Below the pieces are notes generated by a model that was given only the letters and a program-made list of their open reading frames with translations, made no database searches and was not told where the DNA came from. A stretch of DNA of 64,000 bases, taken from the NCBI RefSeq assembly GCF_003286085.1, contig NW_020825626.1:27071-91070 (forward strand), in the 5' to 3' direction. Positions within the stretch are counted from its first letter, which is position 1; each line of letters begins with the position of its first letter. This DNA is from Drosophila persimilis. Its lineage: Eukaryota; Arthropoda; Insecta; Diptera; Drosophilidae. Positions 12,041-22,839 of the stretch are shown in pieces. Both the position numbers and the translations under genes were made by a program.

Positions 12041-12350
12041 TATTTGTATCTGTATCTGTATTTGTATTAGAATAATATTAGGATCGAATTTGATGAAGTC
12101 TAGTGTAAGTTAGGCTAGGGCAAAGCGGGAGCGCAATAAAATCTCGCTCTCTCGCTCTTGGCGAATTCGCCCCGCTTTGCAACCGTAGGTATGATAGGCT
12201 TTAAAGAAATTGTTTGAATATAGGGGAGTCGACAAAATCTATTGAAAACGAACGCACGCACTCATTATTTTTTCGTCGTAAAATACATTAATTTGCAGCC
12301 ACCCAAAGTTTTCGGTATTTCATATTTAGAAAAACTATTCTAAAATTTCA
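12041..12350 (+). repeat. Short TATTTG/TATCTG repeat and diverged Pao-type LTR
   Basis: 12041-12069 is a small TATTTG/TATCTG repeat that replaces the end of pol and the LTR start. 12070-12350 aligns with the Pao LTR (23199-23505) but with many more differences than the two LTRs of the intact element show. Conserved parts are the CTAGTGTAAGTTAGGCTAGG block, the GCAAAGCGG/CCGCTTTGC inverted repeat around AATAAA and the AAAATTTCA end. No PBS with TGG follows, so it may be an older or recombinant LTR. Confidence 0.65.
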
Positions 12351-12456
12351 CCAACGTTTATGCGCGCTTGGTGCAAATATTGTTCGGTTGAAACGCACTG
12401 CATTTGATTTAAAAATTTTATTGCCTTATATTTAATAATTTAAAACAACAAACAAA

Positions 12457-13100
12457 ATGGCTCAAAAGAATGGGGAAGAGAAACCAACCGCGGGCGGGAT
12501 GTGTGGAAGCGCGAAACTGACCAAATTATATACGTAGCGGAACAAGGTTAGCGAAGATATTAATCGAATAAGAATAGCTTTTGAGGAGGGTGTAATTTCG
12601 CTAGATCAACTACAAATCCAATGTCGTTTGGAAATCTTAGAGTCATACATTACCAAAGCAATGGCCCTGCAGTCCGAGATCGACAGTGTATATCCAGATA
12701 ACTCGGAAAGGTCGGAATTAGAAGAAACGTGTGTAATTACAAAGGCGTTGTACATGTCGGCCAAACAGGTCTTCCCAACCACAGGGAAATTTAGTTCCCG
12801 TACAGCACAGTTCCAATTTGCCAAAATTAAACTTGCCAAAGCTCAGCGGCAAGCACGCGGAATATAAACAATTTATTAATGTGTTCGAAAGTTTGGTGGT
12901 GGTGTGTGACAACAAGTGCTTAGCGGAGATAGCGAAGAACGAGCTGGCAGAGCGCGTTTAGCAGGGCAAGCAAGCGCAAAGCTGAGCGGCAAGAATTAGG
13001 TGCTATTTGGCAGGCGGCTAATCGGCTGGGTTCTGCTCCGAGCAGTTACGTTGACACGTCGATGCAGCCGCAAAGTTGCAATAAATTAGTTAAATGGCAA
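12457..13100 (+). pseudogene. BEL-B gag remnant
   Basis: ATG at 12457 after an A-rich leader. The frame is stopped near 12535, reopens for the coiled, charged N-terminal gag region (12606-12867), is stopped again and is recognisable to about 13100 by its match to the gag piece in the inverted copy (35345-35505). No zinc knuckle or protease is left; 13100-13324 holds no recognisable coding sequence before RT starts. Confidence 0.6.
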
Positions 13101-13324
13101 CCCTTACCTGACATAGTTACATACGCCCAAAATAATAAAGCAACATATAGATGTTGAGCAACATTCGCTACAGCATAGCTTAGGACAATAAACGGAGAGA
13201 CATTCGCAATCTCAAATTGATGAAGAACGGACGTGCCTTTTATTTCTTCTCGCCTCCCCTGACCAGAAGACCATCGGAGAAGAAGCGTCAGCGAAGACTA
13301 CTTAGGCGCAGTCTTTAAACGACA

Positions 13325-14559
13325 TTTTAATGGCGGAGCCCACTATTCAGAGGGAATTGGTATTAACAGTAGATATATCGAAAATGTACAGGCAAGTGAC
13401 TATGACTGAAGACGATCGCAATTTTTAGCTCATAGTATGGCGAGAGAATCCATCTGATGAGGTATAGATTTTTCGTTTAAATTCTGTCACCTACGGAACG
13501 GCTTCAGATCTATTTCTTGCCATCCGTTGCTTGCAAGAACTTGGAGTTCGTTATAGAGACACACATGAGATCGGTTCCGACATAATTTGCAACGATTTTT
13601 GTGTGGACGCCATGCTTACTGGAGCCGATGAGATTGACACGTTGAATGTGACACGTTTCCAGCTGTCTAAACGGTTTTCAAACCATCCACAACTAGCTGA
13701 AGGGATCAACATGGAAAAATCCCATAATTTCAATGATGCCGATTCGACCAAAGCCTTAGGTATGAGGTGGAGCCCTCAAGCACACACATTCCGCTTTCAT
13801 TTTGATTAAAGTTTTACGGAGGTGACTCCTACAAAGCGCACAATTCTCTCAGTGAGTGCGCGATTATTCGATCCGATGGGATTGCTGTGCCCCATTGGCA
13901 TAACGTCCAAAATTCTCCTCCAGAGACTTTGGCAACTTCAATTGAAATGGGATGAAACGAATCCGATGGAATTTCAGACAGGTTGGGAGGTCTTGAGGAA
14001 GAATTTACGGAATCTTCACGCAGTGACCATTCCAAGGTACACTTTTGCTAATGGATGCTCAGTTATTCAAGTTCACGATTTCGCAGACTCTTCTAGTAAA
14101 GCATACTGCTGTTGCCTTTATATTCGAGCAATTGAAAGCGGTCTAGTCTGTTGTCGATTGCTGGCAGCAAAAGCTAGAGTTGCTCCACTAAAGACAAAAA
14201 CCATACCAAGGCTTGAACTATGCGCCGCCACTCTCTTCGCTCAATTTTGGTCCTACGTGAAACAAGTTCTTGATAAATGCAGAATCGAGAGCGTTTATTT
14301 CTGGATGGACTCCAAAATAACGCTACATTGGATAAAGACTCCGCCATCGTCGCTTGCTGTTTTTGTGTCAAATAGGGTTGCCACAATTCAGGAGCTATCA
14401 GAAGGGATTACATGGTGTCATGTGTCTTCGCTGTCAAATCCAGCGGACTTGGCTTCTCGTGGATGCGACGTCCCTGAACTCCTTGAGTCAATTGGCTATA
14501 AGGTCCTAAATTTGTATGTGAGCCTGAGAACTCGCATTTTAACATCCCAGTCGATGTAA
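13325..14559 (+). pseudogene. BEL-B reverse transcriptase-RNase H, inactive
   Basis: RT begins with the AEPTIQ and VDISKMYRQV motifs near 13331-13400. The catalytic box is CVDA (about 13600) where Pao copies have YVDD, so one metal-binding Asp is lost. Stops are near 13426, 13467 and 13807. RNase H (13822-14559) keeps Asp in HDFADSS (about 14080), Glu in RLELCAA (about 14213) and Asp in FWMDSK (about 14305). Confidence 0.75.
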
Positions 14560-15354
14560 GGCATTTGGGGGTAAAAAAGTCCGCCCAAGTTTTAATTGGT
14601 GTTGAGGACTCATTTCCCAATAAGATATTTGCTCGTTTTACCTATGTGTACGGTTTTTTAAACATCGACAGGCAAAGAGAGCGCTGCACGGAGTTGACTG
14701 TAAAGGAGTTGCAGTAATCATCACTCGATTTGATGGATCTGGTTCAACGAAGTGTCTTTCCGCAGGAGTTTAAACAGTTTAAAAGGGGACAGGGTCTGCC
14801 GCCAAATCTGCAAATGATGGCGCCGTTTGTCCGAAAGATGTCCGAAAAAGGGAGAACGTTTTCGCTTATCAGGGTGGGAGGCAGGTTGTTGCATGCGCCT
14901 GTGCCAGTTGAGGCCAAGTTTCCAATTCTACTGCCCGCCAAGAGTCACTTAGTTGAATTGTTCTTGAGGAATTTGCACTTAAAAATTGTCATGCCAATGT
15001 AAAGACACTGGTCAGTCTGCTGACACAGGAGATTTGGCTTTTAAATGCACGTCGGGAATGCACTCGTATAGTTAGGAGATGCATCCATTGTTTTCTTTAC
15101 AAACCAACATGAATGAGTCAGATCATGGGAAATCTGCCGGCAGACAGGTTTAGAGAAGGTCGTCCATTCCTGATTTGTGGGGTGGATTTGTGTGGTCCTG
15201 TTAACGTCTCGCTTCGGATTCGAGGAGGCCCGCCCGTCAAAATGTATATCGTGGTATTTGCTTGTTTCGTTTGGAAGGCCGTTCCCTTAGAGCTTGTCCG
15301 AGACCTGTCCACTAATTGCATTCTTATATCGCTTAAAAGCTTCATCTCAAGACG
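14560..15354 (+). pseudogene. BEL-B connection domain and integrase N-terminal half
   Basis: A linker with many stops leads to 14730-15000, which contains the SLIRVGGRLLHAP motif typical of BEL/Pao just before the H2C2 zinc-binding domain. The zinc domain (15000-15110) is stopped several times. The core begins at 15113-15354 with the first catalytic Asp in GVDLCGPVN near 15182; the element is cut before the second Asp. Confidence 0.7.
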
Positions 15355-15460
15355 TGGTATCCACACTCCTGTTAGATCTTACTATAAATCATATATTTCA
15401 AAATTTCGCCCCACTTCCTTCCGCCCTCACAAAGAACGAAAATATGTGGGTATGTATAGA
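15355..15460 (+). mobile_element. Helentron-like repeat fragment
   Basis: About 100 bases match one internal module of the repeat (compare 60345-60440): GGTATCCACACTCCTGTTAG, then the TATAAA stretch and the TTCCGCCC...AAAGAACGAAAAT block. Neither end of the repeat is present. 15461-15600 after it shows nothing recognisable. Confidence 0.6.
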
Positions 15461-15599
15461 TATGTGCAGGAACTAGATTACGTGTTCATTATAGGAACTC
15501 TAAAACTTTACACTTCGTTAATTTAACTTGGTCCGTGCAAAACCAGACAACAACCGGGTATATGGCAAGTCGCTCAAAAGAATAAGTAATCAAAAAGTC

Positions 15600-15702
15600 C
15601 GTTCTCTTTCGTAGTGATCAGACGTGTTTTTGTTTTGCGCTCCGCATTTTTTCCTTTTGTTTCGAATAAACAGCCGGAGTTTTCCTAACTAAATTCTAAT
15701 TA
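15600..15702 (+). repeat. 101-bp module shared with 5102-5202, upstream of CR1
   Basis: Contains the GTTCTCTTTCGTAG start, AATAAA and the AATTCTAA end. Here it runs directly into the CR1 5' UTR (TTATACTCCCTAACC), giving the uninterrupted form of the site that carries the Helentron-like insertion at 5203-6080. It is probably the true 5' end of the CR1 family, but an old LTR end is not excluded. Confidence 0.6.
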
Positions 15703-16158
15703 TACTCCCTAACCAGACAACAATCTGGAAACCAATTCTTTTACGCGAGTGCATGCCTTTTGATTTGTGTTAAAATATTATTTAACTTTTTATTTTTCGG
15801 CGTCGGCTTGTGTTGTGTTGTGTTGTTGCAGTGAGTGAGTATTGCATTGCAGTCCGCTCTCGTCTGGTAGCTTTTGTTGTCTTATCACTCTCTTGCTATC
15901 ACCTCAACCTCAATAACTGTTCTTTCTCTCTCGCTCTTTCAACTTTCTGAGCAATAGCGCTCTCTGTCTAGTAGCTCTCGCTATAACCGCTCTCCACACT
16001 GCTCTCTTTTTTTTTCTTACCAATTCCGCTTTGAGCGTTGTCTGGCACATTGGTCTGATACCAATTTGTTTTGGAAATTTTTAATTTTTTTAATTTTAAT
16101 TTTTTATTGCAAATTTTCTTAAGAAAATATTTAAATAATAAAAATAATAAAAATAAAA

Positions 16159-17214
16159 ATGGAATTCGCTGTGGTCTGCGCCAAAAAAACCTGCAAGAAG
16201 CAGATCACTCACGATCAGCCGAATGTCCCCTGCTGGCTCTGCGACAGCGCAGTCCACGCAAAATGCGCGGGATTTTCTGGCCTCGTGAGTGATGCTATAG
16301 CCAAACGCAATGGCTTGCATTACAGTTGCGAGGCATGCCGTGCGGTGGAGAAGGAAATGGTATCTTTCATGAGGCAGACGCGGAGTGGCTTTAAGGAGCT
16401 GACCGTTGGTTTCAAAAACCAATACGATCGGCTCCTAGCCATGGAGGCTCAGTTTAGCGGTTTAAAACTGCTGAATGAGTCTCCGAGGCGCAAAAAGGTC
16501 AGTCCGCGGGACCTGCAAGTGCCAACCGTCACTCAGCCGTGCGCCGCCGAAAAACTGACACCGACCACTCCAAGTGTGCAGCAGTTGATCTCGTTTGCCA
16601 CTCTAAAGGCAACGACAGCTGCTGGCGATGCAGATTCGGTAGCCGAATGCATCGCCTCGGAGAATGTGCAGCCAAGTACGTCTGCAGCGTCAGTGTCCGT
16701 GGTGTCCGCAAGTTCGCTAGTTGTCCCGTCTATCCCGATCCCACCAGTAAATAGACGTTCCGGACCTCCGGATTTTGCCACCACAGGTACTAGACCTGTG
16801 GTGACTAAACCACTGGTGGGAGTCCCACCAAAACGACAAGTTTTTGTTTCACGGCTGGCCCCTGACCTCACATCTAATGATGTAACTGCTTTCATTCAAA
16901 GCAAAATAAAAGCCGTGGGTTTAAAGGTGGAGAAATTTAACTTCTCTTATGCCAGGGAGATAGCGTCGTTTAAGATAAGCATCTCCCCAACTCAATTTGA
17001 CACCATTTGCTCCACCAAATTTTGGCCGGAGCATTTGGTGGTGAAGGAGTTTAAGGCTAAGAAGAAGAATAGGCCCCCATATCGCTTCCAAATCTTTCCA
17101 GCGTGCCACCCTCAAACTCAACTTCCTCTTCCTCAACTTCCCGTCTTGCTCCAACCTTTCCAAAAAACTGACTTCTCTTTTAGTAGCCTATCAGAATGTA
17201 AGAGGCTTGCATAG
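16159..17214 (+). CDS. CR1 ORF1 protein with PHD finger, full length (351 aa)
   Basis: The only CR1 ORF1 here that runs uninterrupted to its natural end. ATG at 16159. C4HC3 finger with the same spacing as copy 1 (C7, C12, C25, C28, H33, C36, C57, C60), then a Ser/Thr/Pro-rich linker, then a segment starting RQVFVSRLAP (about residue 224) that resembles an RNA-recognition fold, and a Pro/Gln-rich tail. ORF2 follows in another frame. Some differences from copies 1 and 2 in the finger region (for example Y3 to F, V31 to A) point to independent age. Function as RNA chaperone is inferred from the class. Confidence 0.75.
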   Translation: MEFAVVCAKKTCKKQITHDQPNVPCWLCDSAVHAKCAGFSGLVSDAIAKRNGLHYSCEACRAVEKEMVSFMRQTRSGFKELTVGFKNQYDRLLAMEAQFSGLKLLNESPRRKKVSPRDLQVPTVTQPCAAEKLTPTTPSVQQLISFATLKATTAAGDADSVAECIASENVQPSTSAASVSVVSASSLVVPSIPIPPVNRRSGPPDFATTGTRPVVTKPLVGVPPKRQVFVSRLAPDLTSNDVTAFIQSKIKAVGLKVEKFNFSYAREIASFKISISPTQFDTICSTKFWPEHLVVKEFKAKKKNRPPYRFQIFPACHPQTQLPLPQLPVLLQPFQKTDFSFSSLSECKRLA

Positions 17215-18730
17215 TAAGCTCAGCATTCTTTTCCGGGATAGTGTTGCATTTGCTTCCCACGTTATTGTGTTTACTGAAACCTGGTTAAAGCCGGACATTC
17301 TTAGTTCCGAGGTTTTGGCAGGTCGGTACACAACTTTTAGAAAGGACCGTTCGTCTCGACGTGCAGGAGGGGTTCTAATTGAAGTGGACTCTTACTTCAC
17401 GTCAGAACACTTCACAGTCCAAGTTCAACAGGAACAGGAATTCCTGTGTGTAAAACTGATTCTTTCAATTATTTATGAGCAGCACTTGTCCGCTTTAACC
17501 GCTGTTGCTTCCCCGCTATCTGATAAAGATCGTATGATAGTTCTTGGTGACTTCAACTTGCCAGGAACTGTTTGGTCTTCGGTAAACGAGTCTAGTATCC
17601 TAGTGCCCATGTCACGACATGACTTTGTTGACGGCTTGCTTGACCTGTCCCTGTCTCAAGTCAATCATGTGAAAAATTCCTTGGGTCGATTGCTTGATCT
17701 ATGCTTTGTATCGGATCCGACCATAGTGTTGTTAACCCGAGCCCTTCCGCTCACTATACCTGAAGACCTTTCGAGGTGTCGCTAGATATAGGACCAACTG
17801 TATTGGATCGGTCGAGTAGACTACCTGAACGTGTCGGCTGCTTTCGTAAAGCCGAGTTTGCGAAGCTTAATAACCTAATTAGGGATTTTGATTGGTCCGC
17901 TTTGTACTTGTGCACTGATGTCACAAAAGGCACAAACATTTTTTACAATGCTCTTGGCACATTTTTTGATTCTTGTGTCCCGCTTTCGTGTCCGATTAGA
18001 TCTGGAAAACCCCCTTGGTTTACCAAAGAGTTATCCAGTCTAAAAAACTTAAAATCAAGACTTTATAAAAAATTTCAAGAAGTGGGTTCTTCTACTTCTC
18101 ACTCTCGTTATGTAATAGCTCGGTCAAACTTTTCAGTTCTTAATGCTCAATGCTATAAGAACTACCTATCTCGTTGCAGGATACGTTTTTCTCAGGACCC
18201 TAAACAGTTTTACTGCTTCGTAAACAGTAAGCGTAGAACGTCCGCACAACCATCCTCGCTATCATTTTGTAATACGTCGGCAAATAATGATCAGGCAATT
18301 GCCGATCTTTTTGCCCAGTTTTTTCAAACCACCTATTCCGAGGAACGCTACTCTGGTCAACCGTACCCATACGGATTACCGAGGTCGAACGGCATTTTCA
18401 GTCCCATGTTAAATGAATATTCCCTACTTCAAGATCCCATCTTACTCTAGTAGACTATTATTAGTAAACCTCCCATCCTTAGTTAACCGTAGAAAAATGC
18501 TTGGTGTGATATTTATGCACAACTATATCAGGGGTGACATAGACAGACTATTAGACTGACTAGAAACTTTATACCGTTGTTCCTTCCACTTCGTAGATCG
18601 ATTTATTCCTTGCATGAACCGTTTAGGGTCTTATGCTCGGATTATAGTTCCCTCTACCATATTATATCCTCCACTAATTCTCTTCCTCTTATTAAATTAC
18701 TAATCCTTACACACCTTTCTAGTAATTAGT
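17185..18730 (+). pseudogene. CR1 ORF2 remnant: endonuclease, linker, C-terminal tail
   Basis: Keeps the better endonuclease start (QNVRGLHSKL, 17189) missing in copies 1 and 2, then TETWL near 17275 and GDFNLPG near 17547. About 15 codons are lost near 17464. The linker frame 17776-18450 then jumps, at about 18434, to the C-terminal thumb/tail. Motifs A, B and C of RT are absent. Confidence 0.75.
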
Positions 18731-19012
18731 AATTGTAGTGGTATTTGTATTTTGTATTTTATTGCATGCTTAATTTCTTAATAAGTTTAGTGCTAATTTT
18801 CCTCGAATGTTAGTCTAATATCTATCCTTCTTGCATGCTCGCGTTTGGTTCGGCTACGCACCGCGCGTCATGCGGTCGGTTGGGCGGGAGGAGGGCTGCG
18901 TTTTGCCTGGGACCCGCGCGTAACAGCCTTCTGCTGGTGTCACACGGACCACTTGACGGTGCAGTAATTGCATCGCCTCTTGATAGATGCAGTCATTGCA
19001 TGTCAACGTCCA

Positions 19013-19288
19013 TATGAATACGTGAGACCGATTGAGACCGTGATCACGGTTGAAGACCAACGAATAGTTACCGCACATTCATGTTTTTCATATGGCTTAC
19101 TTGTTTCACTTACGAGACGAAAAATAACTTTGGCTCCCACGCAGAAAGATCTTTCGTTGTGTGTTTGGTAAGGTGATTTGATGAGTGGATGAGTATGATG
19201 ATGTGAGTGATTGTGATGAGTAGCTGCATAGATGATGAGATGAATGCGGGGCAACTAAAATCAAAAACTCTAAGAATTGTCGGTATTA
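19013..19288. other. Unassigned non-coding segment
   Basis: No gene seen. Contains a perfect 14-bp palindrome (ACCGTGATCACGGT, 19037-19050) and a GATGA-rich stretch (19175-19240). Its last 10 bases are one arm of the imperfect target duplication around the LOA-B insertion, so it was once continuous with 21109 onward. Confidence 0.5.
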
Positions 19289-21098
19289 GGTTAGGTTAGG
19301 TTAAGGCGGTAGCCGGGAGGACCACTTGGACCTATAGAAGGTCCATTGTGTTGCCGCGTGGGCATGTGCCCCTTCTCGTTGCCTAAACCGTGAGTGCAGA
19401 CTACTGCAGGATTAAGGGCAGTCCCATCCGGTGGCTTGAATGTATTTGGACAAGGTTCCGGGTTTGATTTCGGACAGGTCCGAAATGTCCGTGAGGAAAG
19501 CGGCCCCGAGAATACGAAGACGACGATTTCCAAGGGCTAAGCAGTGGCAGAAGAAGTGGGGGACCGATTCCTCCTCCTCCTCGTCGCGACAACTCCTGCA
19601 GAAGTCGTTATGAGGGATTGACAGTTTGGAGGCTTGAGTGCGTAATGGCTCGAGTAACTGCAGAGCACTGTGCTCTGCTGAGTTTATACAGCTCTGCTCG
19701 AACAATTCGTGCGTTAGGAGCCTGCACGTAGCCAGGGGCATCGCTACCTGCTCCCTCTCCGATAGGAGAGTAGTACCCTGCCTGGCTAGCTCGTCGGCAA
19801 CGTCGTTCCCCTCGATGTCCCTGTGGCCGGGGACCCATATAAGTAAGAGATCTAACTGCTCTGCGATCTCGTGCAGAGACCTGCGGCAGTCATTTACAGT
19901 CGCTGAGTTAGACGATATTGAGCCTAGAGCTTTAATAGCCTTTTGGCTGTCCGAGAAGACGCACACTAAGTGCGTGTCTAGACGTAGTTTGGAGACGATA
20001 GAAATGGCCTCCTTGATGGCTTCAATCTCCACTTGGAACACACTACAGTGGTCCGGGAGCCTGAGGCAATGACTGATTTTCAGCTCGCTGCAGTAGACTC
20101 CGCCTCCCACGCGGCCGTCTAGCTTTGAGCCAACAGTGTAGAAGTGAACTGCATTTGCAGGTCCTGGTACACCCATCTCCCAGTCCTCCCTAGGTCGGAT
20201 TGATACCTCGAAGGGCGTCGAGAGGTGATCACTAGGAATACTGTCCTCTCTGGTAATTGCGGGAGTCTCATCAGGAGTCCCGAGTGCCCAACCGCGGACG
20301 CCTTCCACAGTCTGGCTTCTCTCATTCTGAGGGCAGAAAGTGTTGCCACCTTCTTTCCCCTGAGATCTACAGGGAGGAGGTCCAGCACAGTATCCAGGGC
20401 TTCCCCTGGAGTAGTGCGTAGCCCGCCAGTGATGCATAGCTCCGCCATGCGTTGAACTCTGCTGAGTTTCTTGAGGCATGTCCTTCTGTCTAAGGCTGGC
20501 CACCATACCACCATAGAGCATGATCGGTCGTATGATGGCGGTGTAGATCCACCGGACTATATAGGGGGTCATTCCCCATTTTAGTCCGATGGCTTTCCTG
20601 CAAGTATAGAGGGTCACTGTGGCTTTCTTTGCTCTGTCCTCTATTCTGAATTTCCAGTCGAGCTTTTTGTCGAGGATTAGGCCAAGATACTGGGCGTTGC
20701 TGCTGAAAACTAGCGCTTCCGCACATAGTCTAGGGGGAATCAGTACCGGAACCTTGTACTTCCTAGTGAAAAGCACCAGTTCCGTTTTAGACGGGTTGAC
20801 GCCTAACCCACATTTGTCTGCCCATTTCGACATTTTCGTGAGAGTACTTGTCATGCACTCACACAACGTCTGCGGAAATTTTCCGGAGAGTGTTATAGCA
20901 ACATCGTCCGCATACGCCACCACACGGCAGCCACACACCTCTATCTCCCGCAGCAGTGTGTTCACTGCCACGTTCCATAGGAGGGGCGAGAGGACTCCGC
21001 CCTGCGGTGTGCCTCTGAAGACGAATGTGGTGCATGTTGACGTCCCCAATGATGCCTCAACCGTCCTGCATTGTAGCATCTAATCGATCAGGCTCACC
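19289..21098 (-). mobile_element. LOA-clade non-LTR retrotransposon (LOA-B), 5' truncated
   Basis: Minus-strand element holding only the RT C-terminal half, RNase H and 3' UTR. Flanked by GTCGGTATTA (19279-19288) and GTCGGCATTA (21099-21108), a 10-bp target duplication with one mismatch. The 3' end is (CCTAA)3, as in the LOA element at 54508-59016. LOA elements (LOA, Bilbo, TRIM, Baggins) carry an RNase H domain, as here. Confidence 0.8.
19412..21098 (-). pseudogene. LOA-B ORF2: RT C-terminal half, RNase H, zinc finger
   Basis: Reading leftwards: GTPQGGVLSPLLWN loop, YADD box, thumb with the GVNPSKTELVLF motif, RNase H and a CRSCRDEEEEE-type CCHC finger near the end. The long uninterrupted frame is misleading: about 20200-20520 is read out of phase, the authentic residues lying in the adjacent frame (20119-20514, starting VVWWPALDRR), so two frameshifts cancel. 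RNase H reads FYTVGSKL where the active motif is TDGS, losing a catalytic Asp; the Glu and second Asp (FSDSQ) remain. A stop lies just upstream of 21079. Confidence 0.8.
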
Positions 21099-21108
21099 GT
21101 CGGCATTA

Positions 21109-21944
21109 ATACACTACTCATTTGTTGTATGTTCAACTTAGACCATGGACAGGAATCCCATTTCGTTTATGACGTATCAAAAGAATGTTGGTAAACAGAA
21201 AGCGGATCGTGGGGCGAACTTGTCCAGGTGAAGAGTTCAGATCACACCGATCTGGTTTATCGGAGGAGCAATTCCATGCACTCGGCTACCACCTCATCCG
21301 AAAATCGAACGGTGGGGTTCAACCGGTGGTACGGGCGCGAGACCAATAGAGGTCTCCGGGAATACCCAATCAGCAATTTCCAGACCAGATTTTCTGTACG
21401 TAGGTACTAGTGGTGCTAATCATAAGCGGAAAGAACATAACTTTTTTCAACGGGTCGCTGCAGCAGGGTGGATAATTACCTCAATAGAATTGCACCACTA
21501 TTTGAGAAAAATGTTGACACACTGGGGCGCTCGTTTTCCAGACAGTCGAACGGCAGCCACGTATTGGCGATATATATTTTCTCCGTCCACGGCGTGGAAC
21601 TAACACTTTGCCCTGGTAGAGATCTTTGACTTTGGCTTGAGCTTGGACTGGACACTGAGCCTGCTTTAAGCCACGAGGAGAAAAAAAGCGGCTGGGCCTA
21701 TGGTGTGTTTCTGTTATACCGAATGCAGGCACAGCAATATTTAATAAAATATGCTGCAAAGCAGAAAAATTTCATATGAAAGTGTTGCCACTTGCTTTAT
21801 CAAAGCTCACCATATCTTAAACTCGAATTTTGTAACGAAAGAAAAAAAAAAAAAAGAGAAACAAAGGGTTCGATTTGGCTGTCCTCAACGCCTAGATGAG
21901 ATTGTAGATGACATTTGTCATCGCTCACTGCTAGCAATGCAGGT
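21109..21944. other. Unassigned segment between LOA-B and Helentron-like repeats
   Basis: No family recognised. The longest frames (21228-21410 plus, 21481-21759 minus, 21751-21960 plus) have no motif I can name. A poly-A run lies at 21841-21855. Probably decayed transposon or unique DNA. Confidence 0.4.
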
Positions 21945-22004
21945 TATGTATCGGGTATAAATGTGGAGTTGCGGTCGCCGCAGCAACTCACAACGTTCCC
22001 CTCG
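21945..22004 (+). mobile_element. Helentron-like repeat, 3' terminal fragment
   Basis: Holds the subterminal TATCGGGTATAA, the GTTGCGG...CCGCAGCAAC hairpin and the terminal CCCTCG. It is followed at once by the 5' end of another copy, giving a head-to-tail pair. Confidence 0.75.
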
Positions 22005-22614
22005 TTATACCCGATACTCAAAATGAGTGTTGGGGTATATTAGATTTGTGGTAAAAGTGGATGTGTGTAACGTTCAGAAGGAATCGTTTCCGACCCCATA
22101 AAGTATATATATTCTTGATCAGCATCAATAGCCGAGTCGATTGAGCCATGTCTGTCTGTCGTTTGTCCGTCCCCTTCAGCGCCTAGTGCTCAAAGACTAT
22201 AAGAGCTAGAGCAACGATGTTTTGGATCCAGACTTCTGTGATATGTCACTGCTACAAAAATTATTCAAAACTTTACCCCGCCTACTTCCGCCCCCACAAA
22301 GGGCGAAAATCTGTGGCATCCACAATTTCGACGATACGAGAAAACTAAAAACGCAGAATCATAGATAACGACCGTATCTATCAGATTTCTGAATCTGGAT
22401 CAGATCAGATCATTTTTATAGCCAAAAGGAACAAATCAATTTGCTGTGGCTACGCAGCGCCCGACGTCACGCTCAGACTGATTTTCTGTCTCTCTCGCAC
22501 GCACTCTTTGTCGTGTCGTTTAATATTAGCGGCGTCTGCCGGAGGAGAGCCATGCTGACTAAGTATCGGGTATAACTGTAGAGTTGCGGTGTCCGCACAC
22601 AACGTTCCCCCTCG
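22005..22614 (+). mobile_element. Helentron-like repeat, short complete copy
   Basis: About 610 bp: 5' TATACCCGATACTC, a short microsatellite (22152-22178), one internal TTCCGCCCCCACAAAG module in place of three, subterminal repeat near 22565, a hairpin missing a few bases (CCGCACAC) and CCCCCTCG at 22607-22614. Length variation comes from the number of internal modules. Confidence 0.8.
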
Positions 22615-22839
22615 TTTTATTATTATTTTTTGTTTTGTTAAGGAATTTATGAGATAATTAGATCCTGGTAATTTTGCTCAAGAATTTATTGAATCAAAAC
22701 ACAGCGTTCACTGTACAGGGTAGATCGCTCTGGAGCTATTAGAGCTTATGTGGAAGAGCAAACATTTTCTAAAATCACTGATCATGCTTCCCTAAAATTT
22801 TAATGACCTGCTACAGAAATATAAAATAAAACATTCCTA

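Larger units (their letters stand above)
12351..15354 (+). mobile_element. BEL-type LTR element (BEL-B), decayed copy 1
   Basis: Gag, RT, RNase H and integrase segments follow in BEL/Pao order with stops and deletions throughout. A second, inverted copy of the same family is at 33640-35515. The right end is cut within the integrase core and joined to a Helentron-like scrap. Confidence 0.75.
15703..19012 (+). mobile_element. CR1-clade non-LTR retrotransposon, copy 3 (RT deleted)
   Basis: More diverged from copies 1 and 2 than those are from each other, and lacks the Helentron-like insertion. ORF1 is intact. The endonuclease has an internal deletion near 17464, and a large deletion at about 18434 joins the linker to the C-terminal region, removing the whole RT. 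Ends at the same CAACGTCCA as copy 2. Confidence 0.8.

Noticed and set aside
19286-19301. Telomeric TTAGG array
   Set aside because: Three units only, at the 3' end of a LOA element; a retroelement tail and not a telomere.
19412-21079. Single intact 555-codon LOA ORF2
   Set aside because: Middle third is out of phase with LOA proteins; true residues are in the adjacent frame, so two frameshifts cancel.
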